The notes beneath the pieces were generated by a model. That model was not told where the DNA came from and ran no database searches. It was given only the letters and a program-made list of their open reading frames with translations. This document shows, piece by piece, positions 1-7,162 of a stretch of DNA of 13,433 bases; the stretch's first letter is position 1; the number at the start of each line of letters is the position of its first letter. The stretch comes from DASUFF01 sp036274695. GTDB lineage: Bacteria > UBA10199 > JACPAL01 > GCA-016699445. The position numbers and the translations under genes were made by a program. Location of the stretch: the NCBI GenBank assembly GCA_036274695.1, contig DASUFF010000149.1, positions 1 to 13,433 of the forward strand. The letters are read 5' to 3'.

Positions 1-1043
1 CCGTTGCCGCGCAGGGTCTTGACGAAGAGGTCCCGGTCAAATCCCTTCCCCCGGCCTTTGAGAGACAAATCCCCGCGCCCTTGGACCAATTTTCCCACCG
101 AGGAGATTTCCTTCAGCGCGGCGTTTTTAACGTCGATGTCGAAATCGTAGTTCTGTGCATTCGGGGCGATGGACAAGGCCGCACCGCCCGTCATCAAGCC
201 TCCCAAGGTCTTGGCCTTGAGATTCGAAATCTTGAGCGACGGGTCGCGATAAACGAAATTCGCGGAAACGTCGTCCAAATCTTGGTCCGGTAGACTGACT
301 CTGGAAGCGTTGACGTCGCCCGAAACCGTCGGTTTGGACCTGGCGCCGCCGTCGGTGACATAACGTGCTTTCAATCCCGCCCCGTCCACCGGCGGCAGGC
401 CCTTCAACCCCGGAATGATCTTTTTGAGATAATCCAGATTCAATTTTTGGGAGGCCAAGGAGAGATCCAGCGCGCCGTTTTTGGACTGCGTCCCGCTCAC
501 CGCGAAGGATTGAGGGCCGACCGTGAGCGTGCCGTTCTTGATTTCGGTCTTCGCGCCGTTCTGAGCGTAGTCGGCCTCCAACGCGACGTTCTCGCTTTTC
601 ATGGTCAAACTTCCCGGGACGGCCACCGAGAGATTGCCGGAATCCACCTCCAAACGCCCCGGACGTTCTCCCGTAGGCGGGGTAATATCGGTCTCGATAT
701 CTCCATCGACCCGTGTGGCTTCGCCGACCACGGCATTCTTCAAACCGATGATCAGGGAGGGCTGCTTGGACAACAGACTCATCCAACCGATCGCGACGCG
801 GAGGCGCTCGGCCTTGAGAATCGGCGCCTCGCCCTTTGCCGCCTTGGTCGCCGTCACGTTTTTGAGCGAGACGGAGACACGGGGGAGAAAAGCGAGGCTG
901 GCGTCGTCGATGGTGAGTTTGACGTCATAGCGCGACTCGACGGCCGAGGTCGCCCAACCGAGATAAAGACTTTTCGGCAGGAAGAAGGGAACGACGAACA
1001 AGAGGACGACGATCGTTCCAAAGACAAAGAAAATTTTCTTCAT
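1..1043 (-). CDS. AsmA-like inner-membrane-anchored protein, partial (C-terminus beyond left edge)
   Basis: The first 347 residues lie in the window and no stop is reached, so the C-terminus is missing. Residues 1-3 (MKK) are followed by a hydrophobic stretch at about 4-22 ending FFLPK, which fits an uncleaved N-terminal membrane anchor with the rest in the periplasm. Next comes an AsmA-type N-terminal pattern: a segment with the FLPRVSVSLKNV core (about 53-64), then a KAERLRVAIGWMSLL segment. Residues of about 90-345 are beta-rich with short repeated strands, and the last visible part (GRGDLSLKGRGKGFDRDLF, then a leucine/glycine turn) resembles the C-terminal AsmA repeat. AsmA-family proteins act in outer-membrane assembly and lipid transport between membranes; the type II secretion protein GspN is a related alternative. 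The start lies 3 bases after the glmS stop, so it probably ends the glmU-glmS operon. Its Shine-Dalgarno is weak, suggesting coupled translation. Family assignment is fairly sure; the exact role is unknown. Confidence 0.78.
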   Translation of the reverse strand, partial: MKKIFFVFGTIVVLLFVVPFFLPKSLYLGWATSAVESRYDVKLTIDDASLAFLPRVSVSLKNVTATKAAKGEAPILKAERLRVAIGWMSLLSKQPSLIIGLKNAVVGEATRVDGDIETDITPPTGERPGRLEVDSGNLSVAVPGSLTMKSENVALEADYAQNGAKTEIKNGTLTVGPQSFAVSGTQSKNGALDLSLASQKLNLDYLKKIIPGLKGLPPVDGAGLKARYVTDGGARSKPTVSGDVNASRVSLPDQDLDDVSANFVYRDPSLKISNLKAKTLGGLMTGGAALSIAPNAQNYDFDIDVKNAALKEISSVGKLVQGRGDLSLKGRGKGFDRDLFVKTLRGN

Positions 1044-1046
1044 GGT

Positions 1047-2882
1047 TCACTCGACCGTGACGCTTTTCGCCAGATTTCTCGGCTGATCCACGTCCGTGCC
1101 CTTATGATCCGCGATATGGTAGGCGAAGAGCTGCAGCGGGATCGTTAGTAAGACGGGATTCAAGTACCAGGCCGCCTCCGGGATGGGGATGAAGTCCCGG
1201 CACTTTTCCTTCAATTCCGCATCCCCCTCCGAACCGACGCCGATCAGCCGGGCCCCGCGCGCCCGCGCCTCCTCCAAATTCGACATCACCTTGTCGCGGG
1301 TCTTGTCCTTCGGGGCTAGGACAACGACCGGCATCTTGGAATCGATCAAGGCGATCGGCCCGTGCTTCATCTCCCCGGCGGCGTATCCGTCGGCATGGAT
1401 GTAGGAAATCTCCTTCAGCTTCAGCGCCCCTTCGAGGGCGACCGGATAGTTCACGCCCCGTGCGAAGAAAAGGACGCCGCGCGCCTCGGCGTAACGTTCG
1501 GCGAGCGCTTCGATGGCCGGCTGCTCCTTCAAGACCGCCTCCATCTTCTCGGGCAACCGCGATAATGCCGCGAGCGCTTCCTCCAAAAAGGAGGCCTCCA
1601 ACCGCCCCAACCCCTGGCCCCAGCGCAGCGCGAGCAGCAGCAAAGCGACCAACTGCGTCGTGAACGCCTTGGTGGAGGCCACGCCGATCTCGGGACCGGC
1701 GCGCGTGTAGAGGGTTTCGTCCGAGGCCCGCGGGATGGAGGCGTCGATGACGTTGCAGATCGAAAGCACCGTCGCGCCCTTTTCTTTCGCTTCTTTCAAC
1801 GCCGCCAGCGTATCCGCCGTCTCTCCCGACTGGCTGATGGCGATCACCAGCGAACGCTTGTCGACGATCGGATTCCGGTAACGGAACTCGGAGGCCAGGT
1901 CCACCGAGACCGGCACACGCGCGAACTCTTCGATCCAATACTTGCCGACGAGACCCGCGTGGTACGACGTCCCGCAGGCGACGATGACGGCCGAACGCCA
2001 TTCCTCCGCGCGCTTGCCGTCGAAGAGCCCGTCGGCCCCTTCCAGGAAAATCTCTTTCCGGTTTTCGGAGATGCGGGCGGTGAGCGTGTCGATTACGGCC
2101 TTGGGCTGTTCGAAGATCTCCTTCAGCATGAAGTGCTTGTAACCGCCCTTCTCCGCCATCGCCTGGCTCCAGGTGATCCGCTTGGTCGGACGTTCCACCG
2201 TCTTGCCGTCGGCATCCCAGATCTCCACGCCCTTCTTCGTCACCACGCCGCGGTCCAGGTCGTCCAAGAAGATCACCGTGCGCGTGTAGGCGAGCAAGGC
2301 GGGCACGTCGGAGGCGACGAAACCTTCGCCCTCCCCCAAACCGACGACAAGGGGGCTGCCCTTGCGGGCGGCATAAATACGGTCCGGTTCGGTCTGATTC
2401 AGGACGACCAGGGCGTAGGAGCCTTCGATCTCCGAAAGCGTCTTCTGAAAGGCGTCCTTCATCGAAAGACCGTCGAAGATGCGCTGCTGGATCAGATGAC
2501 AGACGATTTCCGTATCGGTCTCGGACTTCATTGTATGGCCCTTGGCCCTGAGGAAGTCGCGGAGCTTGGCGTGGTTTTCAATGATGCCGTTGTGGACGAC
2601 GACCACCGGCCCCGCGCGGTGCGGGTGGGCGTTGGCCTCGGAAGGCCGGCCGTGGGTGGCCCAGCGCGTGTGGCCGATGCCGACAGGGCCGGACGCCGGT
2701 TCCTTCTTCAACTTTTCTTCCAGATTCTTGAGCTTACCCTCGGCGCGGACGACCTTGATTTCGTTCTTATTCAGGATGGCGATGCCGGCGGAGTCGTAAC
2801 CGCGGTACTCGAGCTTTCTCAAACCCTCGACCAGAATTTCGGAGGCGTCCTTCTCTCCGACATACCCGACGATGCCGCACAT
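1047..2882 (-). CDS. glmS: glutamine--fructose-6-phosphate aminotransferase (isomerizing)
   Basis: Converts fructose-6-phosphate and glutamine to glucosamine-6-phosphate and glutamate in the cytoplasm, the entry step to UDP-GlcNAc. The product has 611 residues, about the length of the E. coli enzyme (609). The N-terminal glutaminase domain (about 1-240) starts MCGIVGY, so Cys2 becomes the catalytic N-terminal cysteine once Met is removed. HTRWATHG (71-78) and HNGIIEN (97-103) are glutamine-site motifs. Two SIS sugar-isomerase domains follow, with CGTSYHAG (303-310), SQSGETADT (350-358), the KLKEISYIHADG segment (488-499) and the conserved C-terminus DVDQPRNLAKSVTVE (597-611). An in-frame GTG at 2897 would add five residues, but it would bury the catalytic cysteine. 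The ATG at 2882, with AAGGG seven bases upstream, is therefore chosen. The gene lies downstream of glmU in the same direction, and the AsmA-like gene follows after 3 bases. It looks intact, with all key residues present. Confidence 0.98.
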   Translation of the reverse strand: MCGIVGYVGEKDASEILVEGLRKLEYRGYDSAGIAILNKNEIKVVRAEGKLKNLEEKLKKEPASGPVGIGHTRWATHGRPSEANAHPHRAGPVVVVHNGIIENHAKLRDFLRAKGHTMKSETDTEIVCHLIQQRIFDGLSMKDAFQKTLSEIEGSYALVVLNQTEPDRIYAARKGSPLVVGLGEGEGFVASDVPALLAYTRTVIFLDDLDRGVVTKKGVEIWDADGKTVERPTKRITWSQAMAEKGGYKHFMLKEIFEQPKAVIDTLTARISENRKEIFLEGADGLFDGKRAEEWRSAVIVACGTSYHAGLVGKYWIEEFARVPVSVDLASEFRYRNPIVDKRSLVIAISQSGETADTLAALKEAKEKGATVLSICNVIDASIPRASDETLYTRAGPEIGVASTKAFTTQLVALLLLALRWGQGLGRLEASFLEEALAALSRLPEKMEAVLKEQPAIEALAERYAEARGVLFFARGVNYPVALEGALKLKEISYIHADGYAAGEMKHGPIALIDSKMPVVVLAPKDKTRDKVMSNLEEARARGARLIGVGSEGDAELKEKCRDFIPIPEAAWYLNPVLLTIPLQLFAYHIADHKGTDVDQPRNLAKSVTVE

Positions 2883-2889
2883 ACCCTCA

Positions 2890-2894
2890 CCCTT
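2890..2894 (-). promoter_or_regulatory. glmS ribosome binding site (decides the start)
   Basis: On the minus strand AAGGG lies seven bases before the ATG at 2882. This supports the start that puts the catalytic cysteine at position 2 rather than the upstream in-frame GTG at 2897. Confidence 0.65.
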
Positions 2895-2917
2895 CACTTC
2901 TTACCGGGAAACCAACG

Positions 2918-2942
2918 CCCCTCTCCCGAAGTGGGAGAGGGG
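2918..2942 (-). repeat. perfect inverted repeat (hairpin) between glmU and glmS
   Basis: Two 10-base arms, CCCCTCTCCC (2918-2927) and GGGAGAGGGG (2933-2942), are exact reverse complements around a 5-base loop. In the glmU-glmS transcript the hairpin starts on the base right after the glmU TGA stop. The run after it on the minus strand (CGTTGGTTTCC) lacks the U tract of an intrinsic terminator, so readthrough into glmS is likely. It could be an RNA processing or stability element within the operon, or one copy of a dispersed palindromic repeat; palindromes of this CTCTCCC/GGGAGAG type recur between genes in many GC-rich genomes. One window cannot decide between these. Confidence 0.85.
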
Positions 2943-4274
2943 TCACCTTTTCTTTCTCTTTTTGGAATCGTAGCCCGGGATATTCTGCTGCTTTTGACGC
3001 GAAACCGCCAGGGCCCCCGCCGGGACGTCCTCGGTGACCGTCGTTCCGGCACCGACCCAGGCCCGCCGTCCCACCTTCACGGGCGCCACGAGCTGGGTAT
3101 CGCTGCCGATGAAGGCCTCTTCGCCGATGACCGTCGGGTACTTGTGAAAGCCGTCGTAGTTGCAGGTGATGGTCCCCGCGCCGACGTTGGCCCGGGCGCC
3201 GACGACGGTGTCGCCCAAGTAGGCCAAGTGGTTCGCCTTGGCTCCCGGCCCCAGCGTCGTCTTTTTCAGTTCCACGAAATTGCCGACATGAGCCCCCACC
3301 CCCACCTTCGAGTTCGGACGCACGTGGGCGAAAGGCCCGATCTTGGCGCCGGCCCCGATCACGCTGTGTTCGATCACGCTGTAGGGCAGGATCTCCGCGC
3401 CTTTGGCGATGCGGCAGGGGCCTTCGATGACGACGCCGGCGTGCAGGATGACGTCGGGTTCGAGGGCTGCCATCGGGTCGATGCGGATGGTCTCCGGAGC
3501 CAACATCGTCACGCCCGATTCCATCCAACGATGGCAGATTCGATTCTGCAGCACCCCGTCGGCCCGGGCCAGTTCCGCCCTATTGTTGACGCCCAGGCCT
3601 TCCGCGTCGTTCTCCGTCGTGACCGTCGCGACCATTTTACCGTCGGCGGCCAATTGTTCGATCAGATCGGTCAGATAATATTCGCCTTTCGCGATGCTCT
3701 TTTTCACTTTTTGAAGCGGGCCGTAAACGTCTTCGATGCGCACCAAGTATATCCCGGTGTTGATCTCCGTAATTTTCTTTTCCCAGTCTTCCGCGTCCTT
3801 TTCTTCGACGATGCGGGCGACGGCTCCGTTCATCTCGCGCACCACGCGGCCGTAACCCGTCGGATTTCGAAGTTCCGCGGTCAGGAACACCAGCGAGGCG
3901 TCCTCCTTCCGCATCACCTCGCGCATGCAGGCCAGCGTCTCGGGTCGCAGCAAGGGAACGTCGCCGTAGAGGATGTAAAGAAGCCCCTTTCTCTCCTTCA
4001 GCGCCTTCAATCCGCACAAAACGGCGTGGGCGGTTCCCAACTGTTGGGACTGAAGGGCCCAAACGACTTTCTCGCCGGCAAACCGCTTGCGGACGGCCTC
4101 CGATCCGTGGCCGGTGATGACGACGGTCTTGGCGGGTTTCACCGACTTCGCGGTCTCCAAAACGTGGGCCAGCAAGGGGCGTCCGCAGAGCGGGTGCAGG
4201 ACCTTCGGTAGTTGCGACCGCATGCGCTCGCCTTTTCCGGCGGCGAGAATGAGTGCTGACAGTTTTTCGGTCAT
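2943..4274 (-). CDS. glmU: bifunctional N-acetylglucosamine-1-phosphate uridyltransferase / glucosamine-1-phosphate acetyltransferase
   Basis: Acetylates glucosamine-1-phosphate with acetyl-CoA, then couples it to UTP to give UDP-GlcNAc, the cytoplasmic precursor of peptidoglycan and lipopolysaccharide. The product has 443 residues (E. coli 456). The N-terminal uridyltransferase domain shows LAAGKGERM (10-18) and PKVLHPL (23-29) for nucleotide binding, LQSQQLGTAHAV (74-85), GDVP (104-107, metal-binding aspartate) and GVNNR (228-232). The C-terminal left-handed beta helix (about 255-425) has hexapeptide repeats such as IGAGAKIGPFAHV, the catalytic-histidine segment NHLAYLGD (348-355) and GAGTITCNYDG (365-375). 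The tail is lysine/arginine-rich (SKKRKKR). The ATG at 4274 is chosen because it gives the family N-terminus; the frame stays open far upstream, but that sequence has no homology to GlmU. No good Shine-Dalgarno precedes it. First gene of the minus-strand operon, divergent from the DUF3142 gene 48 bases away. Confidence 0.97.
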   Translation of the reverse strand: MTEKLSALILAAGKGERMRSQLPKVLHPLCGRPLLAHVLETAKSVKPAKTVVITGHGSEAVRKRFAGEKVVWALQSQQLGTAHAVLCGLKALKERKGLLYILYGDVPLLRPETLACMREVMRKEDASLVFLTAELRNPTGYGRVVREMNGAVARIVEEKDAEDWEKKITEINTGIYLVRIEDVYGPLQKVKKSIAKGEYYLTDLIEQLAADGKMVATVTTENDAEGLGVNNRAELARADGVLQNRICHRWMESGVTMLAPETIRIDPMAALEPDVILHAGVVIEGPCRIAKGAEILPYSVIEHSVIGAGAKIGPFAHVRPNSKVGVGAHVGNFVELKKTTLGPGAKANHLAYLGDTVVGARANVGAGTITCNYDGFHKYPTVIGEEAFIGSDTQLVAPVKVGRRAWVGAGTTVTEDVPAGALAVSRQKQQNIPGYDSKKRKKR

Positions 4275-4322
4275 AAGGTAAGGCTTGTGAGTAACGATCC
4301 ATCGGAAAGGAATCAAGGTCAA
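4275..4322. promoter_or_regulatory. short divergent intergenic region between glmU and the DUF3142-type gene
   Basis: These 48 bases separate two genes transcribed away from each other, so promoters for both must lie here or inside the first codons of the opposite gene. I see no pair of -35 and -10 boxes close enough to consensus to place a promoter. On the plus strand AAAGG (4306-4310) and AAGG (4315-4318) precede the ATG at 4323 and are plausible ribosome binding sites. On the minus strand the bases before the glmU ATG are pyrimidine-rich, with no clear Shine-Dalgarno. Confidence 0.45.
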
Positions 4323-5129
4323 ATGAAGCGCGTTCTTCCGTTGCTTTTCGCCTTCGCGCTTCTCTCCCCTTCCTCCGCCCTCGCGGACCCCGCCCGCACC
4401 GGACAATGGATCTGGACGCGCGGCGACCTCTCCCTTTATCGCGAACGACTGCGCAAGGACCCCGACCTCGAGGCCGGCGTCTTCGTCGCCACGATTCGCG
4501 CCGAAGGAAACGGTGTCGCCCTCAAGCGGGCCCTGTCGCCCGCACTGGTCCCGGATCCGCGCGCCGTCGTGATCCGTTTCGACGATTCCTTTCACGGCTT
4601 TTGGGAAAAGGGATCCGACACGAACGTCGCCTCCGCCGTCGACCGGCTTCTTTCGGGCCTTTTGGCGGACGTCGCCCGAACGGGTTCCGCCCCCAAGGAA
4701 ATCCAACTGGACTACGACTGCCCCGAGCGCCTCCTGCCGCGCTGGGCGTCGGTTCTCAAGTCCCTGGCCTCCGGATCGCTCAAGGGCCGGGAGGTCTGGA
4801 TAACGTCGCTGACCTCTCCATTGCGCCGCGACGATTTTGGAAAACTCTTCGCCGGGACGGTGGCCGGACACATCCCTCAAGTCTTCGATACCGGAGATCG
4901 CTTCTCTCCCGAAGCTGCAACGGCGCTTCGCGAACGTCTCGACCGCGCCGCCCTTCCCTTCCGTTTGGGGCTGGGGGCCTTCGAGCGGGTGTCGGGGGAA
5001 CGTGCCACCGGCCACGGCCGCTGGCGGGAAGCCATTCCCACGCTGGAAACGAGTCCTTTTTATCGCGGGCTTTGGGTCTTTCCCGCGGGACAACCCTGGA
5101 ATTTGAACGCTTCGAAAGGAATTTTATGA
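4323..5129 (+). CDS. secreted DUF3142-type protein, probable TIM-barrel fold
   Basis: A 268-residue protein with a clear signal peptide: MKR, a hydrophobic core at about 4-16, and an A-L-A cleavage site after residue 21. The mature part resembles DUF3142 (uncharacterised), notably WIWTR (30-33 region) and IQLDYDCPERLL (128-138). Strands and helices alternate regularly: QWIWTR, AGVFVATIR, AVVIRFDD, EIQLDYD, EVWITSLTS, HIPQVFD, FRLGLGAF and RGLWVFPAG, mostly with amphipathic helices between them. That order is what a (beta/alpha)8 barrel would give, with Asp130 and Asp132 at the end of the fourth strand, where glycosidase-like barrels often keep acidic residues. A carbohydrate-related role is inference only. 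The ATG at 4323 is preferred over the in-frame GTG at 4287 because it starts the signal peptide directly and has AAGG nearby. The last four bases overlap the next gene (ATGA), so the two are likely coupled and work together outside the cytoplasm. Confidence 0.8.
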   Translation: MKRVLPLLFAFALLSPSSALADPARTGQWIWTRGDLSLYRERLRKDPDLEAGVFVATIRAEGNGVALKRALSPALVPDPRAVVIRFDDSFHGFWEKGSDTNVASAVDRLLSGLLADVARTGSAPKEIQLDYDCPERLLPRWASVLKSLASGSLKGREVWITSLTSPLRRDDFGKLFAGTVAGHIPQVFDTGDRFSPEAATALRERLDRAALPFRLGLGAFERVSGERATGHGRWREAIPTLETSPFYRGLWVFPAGQPWNLNASKGIL

Positions 5130-7111
5130 AAACGCCGATCGCCGCCCTTCTCGTCGTCGCCGTCCTCGCCCCCGCTCTGCGCGTCCCCGACGCCCGCGCC
5201 TGCGGCGGGCCGTCCTTCGACCTCATCGACCAGGCCTTGAAGCCCGTCGACGAGTTCATCGCCTGGTCGTCGGTCCAGGAATGCGCGGGGGAGGAAGCCG
5301 ACAGCTCCTGTGCCTACCTAGGCAGCTTGAACACCATCCTCGAGCTCCGGTTCCTGTACCCGTTCCACCTGACGAAGCCGGCCGACTATCGGGAGCTCTT
5401 CAACCGCTCCTACTACGAGTACCAGACCCAGGAAGGCTCGATGCCCACGGCCGCGCCGCTGACGACGGAGGTCTTGGACGGCAAGATCGCCGCCGGCGAT
5501 TGGGACGGGATGGAGGTCGAAGCGCGTTCGTTGGTGGAGCGCATCCTGAACATGCCGCTCGCCCAAGCCGAGGAAAACCGGGACGCGCTGGCCCGCGCCG
5601 TCGCCGCCCTCGACTTAAAACCTCTCGCGGGCTCGGCCGGCGCGAACGAATGGAAGGCGGCCTGGGCGCGACTGTTTTCCGTCTACCGCCCGGCTTTCCT
5701 GAAGGCCCCGGCCTTGGACGGGTCCTTTCAGAAGGCCCGCGAAGGAACGTTGCGCTTCATCGCCTTGAAGGACGCGATGCGATTGAAGATCCCGAACGGC
5801 TGGTTGGAAGACATCCGGAAGAACACCACGCCGGAGACTTGGAACGAGTTGGAGGCCCTTCACACGCAATGGCTGAAAGATTTCCCCGCCCATCCCTTGG
5901 CCGATCTCGTCAAACTCTCCCAAGTCCGCCTCTCGTACTTGAGAGACCGTGCCGACGAATCATGGAAGGCCCTCTTCGCCCTGTACGCGAAACGGCCGGT
6001 GCGTGCCGTAGGCGAAATGCGTTTCCTTCTCCAACAGGAGATCGCGCCCGATCCGTCCGCCGTGCCGGAGGATCCCGTCCTTCTCGCGGCGTTGTCGCCC
6101 TGGTTCTCGTATCGGAAGGACGGCGCTTGGAACCCGCTCTGGACGCGTCTCTGGAATCTCTCGACCGCCGACACCAAGGCGCCCTGGGCGACGAACCTTC
6201 AGATGCGTCTCCTCAAGAAGGCGGCCGACCAGGCCACCTTGACCAGCGGTCTCCCCGAGGGTTTCCCCGCTGCGGCCGCGAACCCCGATCCCCGCTGGGC
6301 GGCCTTCCGTCTCTTCGCCCTCTACAAGGCCGGACGCTGGGACGAGGCTATGGCCCAGGCGCGCGTGACCAAGCCCAGCGAAATGACGGCCGCCGTCCTC
6401 GCCAAACTGTATCTCCGCGACAAGCAGTGGAAGGAGGCCCTTTCGATCAAGGAATTGCCGTTCGACGCCAAGCGCTACCTGATCCGCGTCCTCTTCGACG
6501 ATGAGACTTTGAAATCTCTCCATGACCTGGCCGATCCGAAGTTAAAGTCCGAAGTGAACTTAACCCTCGCCGTCCGCGCCGCAGCGAAGGGCGATTGGCA
6601 GGCCGGGCAGGCGTTGCTGGCCGGCGGCGACATGCGCCGCGCCGGGCTCTGGCAACAGGCCGCGCAGCTGGCCGCCGACAAGACGCCTTCCGGCCAGTTG
6701 GCGTTGGGCCGTTTCTTGCGCAAGAACGACGGCAAGCTCTTCTACGCCCCCGACACCGTCTGGTACCGCTCCGTCTTCTGGCGCCTGTCGGCCGTGGGCC
6801 AGCGCACCCAAGACAGCGGGATGCCGCCCAGCGTCGACCCCGGCCTGCCGTGGAGCGGCGAGGTCGAATCCCAGGCCATCCGCTCGCACTTGACCGCCTT
6901 GGAGCCGTTTATCGCGCTGAAGGCCTTCTCGACCTATCTCAAGGAATCCTCGGGCAAGGATAAGGAGCGCGCCGCCGCCTTGAAGGACGCCGACCGCACC
7001 TACAACTGGCTGCTCAACTGGGCGAACAATTATTCGGAGGATTGGCAAAAACTGCTGGACCAGAGCGATGAGGCGAAAACCATTCGCCAGGCCGGTTTGG
7101 AAATGAAGTGA
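5126..7111 (+). CDS. secreted helical-repeat (TPR-like) protein of unknown function
   Basis: I do not recognise a named family. The product has 661 residues and starts with a signal peptide (hydrophobic about 5-18) ending in an A-R-A site, so the mature chain would begin CGGPSFD at Cys26. A lipobox reading is weaker because position -3 is alanine and -2 is arginine. The only cysteines are 26, 53 and 62, all near the mature N-terminus, which fits an oxidised periplasmic cap. From about residue 110 to the end the chain is almost all amphipathic helix, rich in Trp, Ala and Leu. Paired-helix units resembling tetratricopeptide repeats include WAAFRLFALYKAGRWDEAMA and the next KLYLRDKQWKEALSI. This suggests a protein-binding scaffold. 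The ATG overlaps the stop of the DUF3142-type gene, with AAAGGA five bases upstream. The pair is probably one functional unit; ssb follows after 51 bases. Confidence 0.82.
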   Translation: MKTPIAALLVVAVLAPALRVPDARACGGPSFDLIDQALKPVDEFIAWSSVQECAGEEADSSCAYLGSLNTILELRFLYPFHLTKPADYRELFNRSYYEYQTQEGSMPTAAPLTTEVLDGKIAAGDWDGMEVEARSLVERILNMPLAQAEENRDALARAVAALDLKPLAGSAGANEWKAAWARLFSVYRPAFLKAPALDGSFQKAREGTLRFIALKDAMRLKIPNGWLEDIRKNTTPETWNELEALHTQWLKDFPAHPLADLVKLSQVRLSYLRDRADESWKALFALYAKRPVRAVGEMRFLLQQEIAPDPSAVPEDPVLLAALSPWFSYRKDGAWNPLWTRLWNLSTADTKAPWATNLQMRLLKKAADQATLTSGLPEGFPAAAANPDPRWAAFRLFALYKAGRWDEAMAQARVTKPSEMTAAVLAKLYLRDKQWKEALSIKELPFDAKRYLIRVLFDDETLKSLHDLADPKLKSEVNLTLAVRAAAKGDWQAGQALLAGGDMRRAGLWQQAAQLAADKTPSGQLALGRFLRKNDGKLFYAPDTVWYRSVFWRLSAVGQRTQDSGMPPSVDPGLPWSGEVESQAIRSHLTALEPFIALKAFSTYLKESSGKDKERAAALKDADRTYNWLLNWANNYSEDWQKLLDQSDEAKTIRQAGLEMK

Positions 7112-7113
7112 CT

Positions 7114-7141
7114 TGACTTTGATGCCCCCCAAACCTAGTGA
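7114..7141 (+). promoter_or_regulatory. possible ssb promoter (weak)
   Basis: TTGACT (7114-7119) is a good -35 match, and 16 bases later TAGTGA (7136-7141) is a poor -10. It sits in the 51-base gap before ssb and would let ssb be expressed independently of the secreted-protein genes upstream. No terminator is seen in the gap, so readthrough is also possible. Confidence 0.3.
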
Positions 7142-7146
7142 CGCCG

Positions 7147-7153
7147 AAGGAGG
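7147..7153 (+). promoter_or_regulatory. strong ssb ribosome binding site
   Basis: AAGGAGG, nine bases before the ssb ATG, is one of the strongest Shine-Dalgarno sequences in the window. It fits high expression of SSB and fixes the start at 7163. Confidence 0.8.
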
Positions 7154-7162
7154 AAGCGTTCC

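Noticed and set aside
2883..2942. A glmS ribozyme or riboswitch upstream of glmS
   Set aside because: Only 60 bases separate glmU and glmS, too few for the ribozyme, which is known mainly from Gram-positive bacteria; only a simple hairpin is present.
2918..2942. The glmU-glmS hairpin as an intrinsic terminator
   Set aside because: No U-rich run follows the stem in either direction.
1959..4211. A 750-codon open frame on the plus strand opposite glmS and glmU
   Set aside because: It is antisense to two certain genes, and its His/Arg/Gly/Asp-rich product looks like a mirror frame in GC-rich DNA.
4256..4284. CTGACA followed 17 bases later by TAAGGC as a promoter for the DUF3142-type gene
   Set aside because: The -10 matches consensus at only two positions; this is not better than chance.
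4275..5093. An N-terminal extension of GlmU
   Set aside because: GlmU begins right at the nucleotide-binding motif, and the extension is antisense to the signal-peptide-bearing DUF3142-type gene.
4406..5125. An N-terminal extension of the helical-repeat protein across the DUF3142-type gene
   Set aside because: The frame is open, but the extension is Arg/Pro-rich and the signal peptide with a good ribosome binding site starts at 5126.
5198..5206. A lipobox at the N-terminus of the helical-repeat protein
   Set aside because: The residues before Cys26 are A-R-A, which fits signal peptidase I better than a lipoprotein site with Leu at -3.
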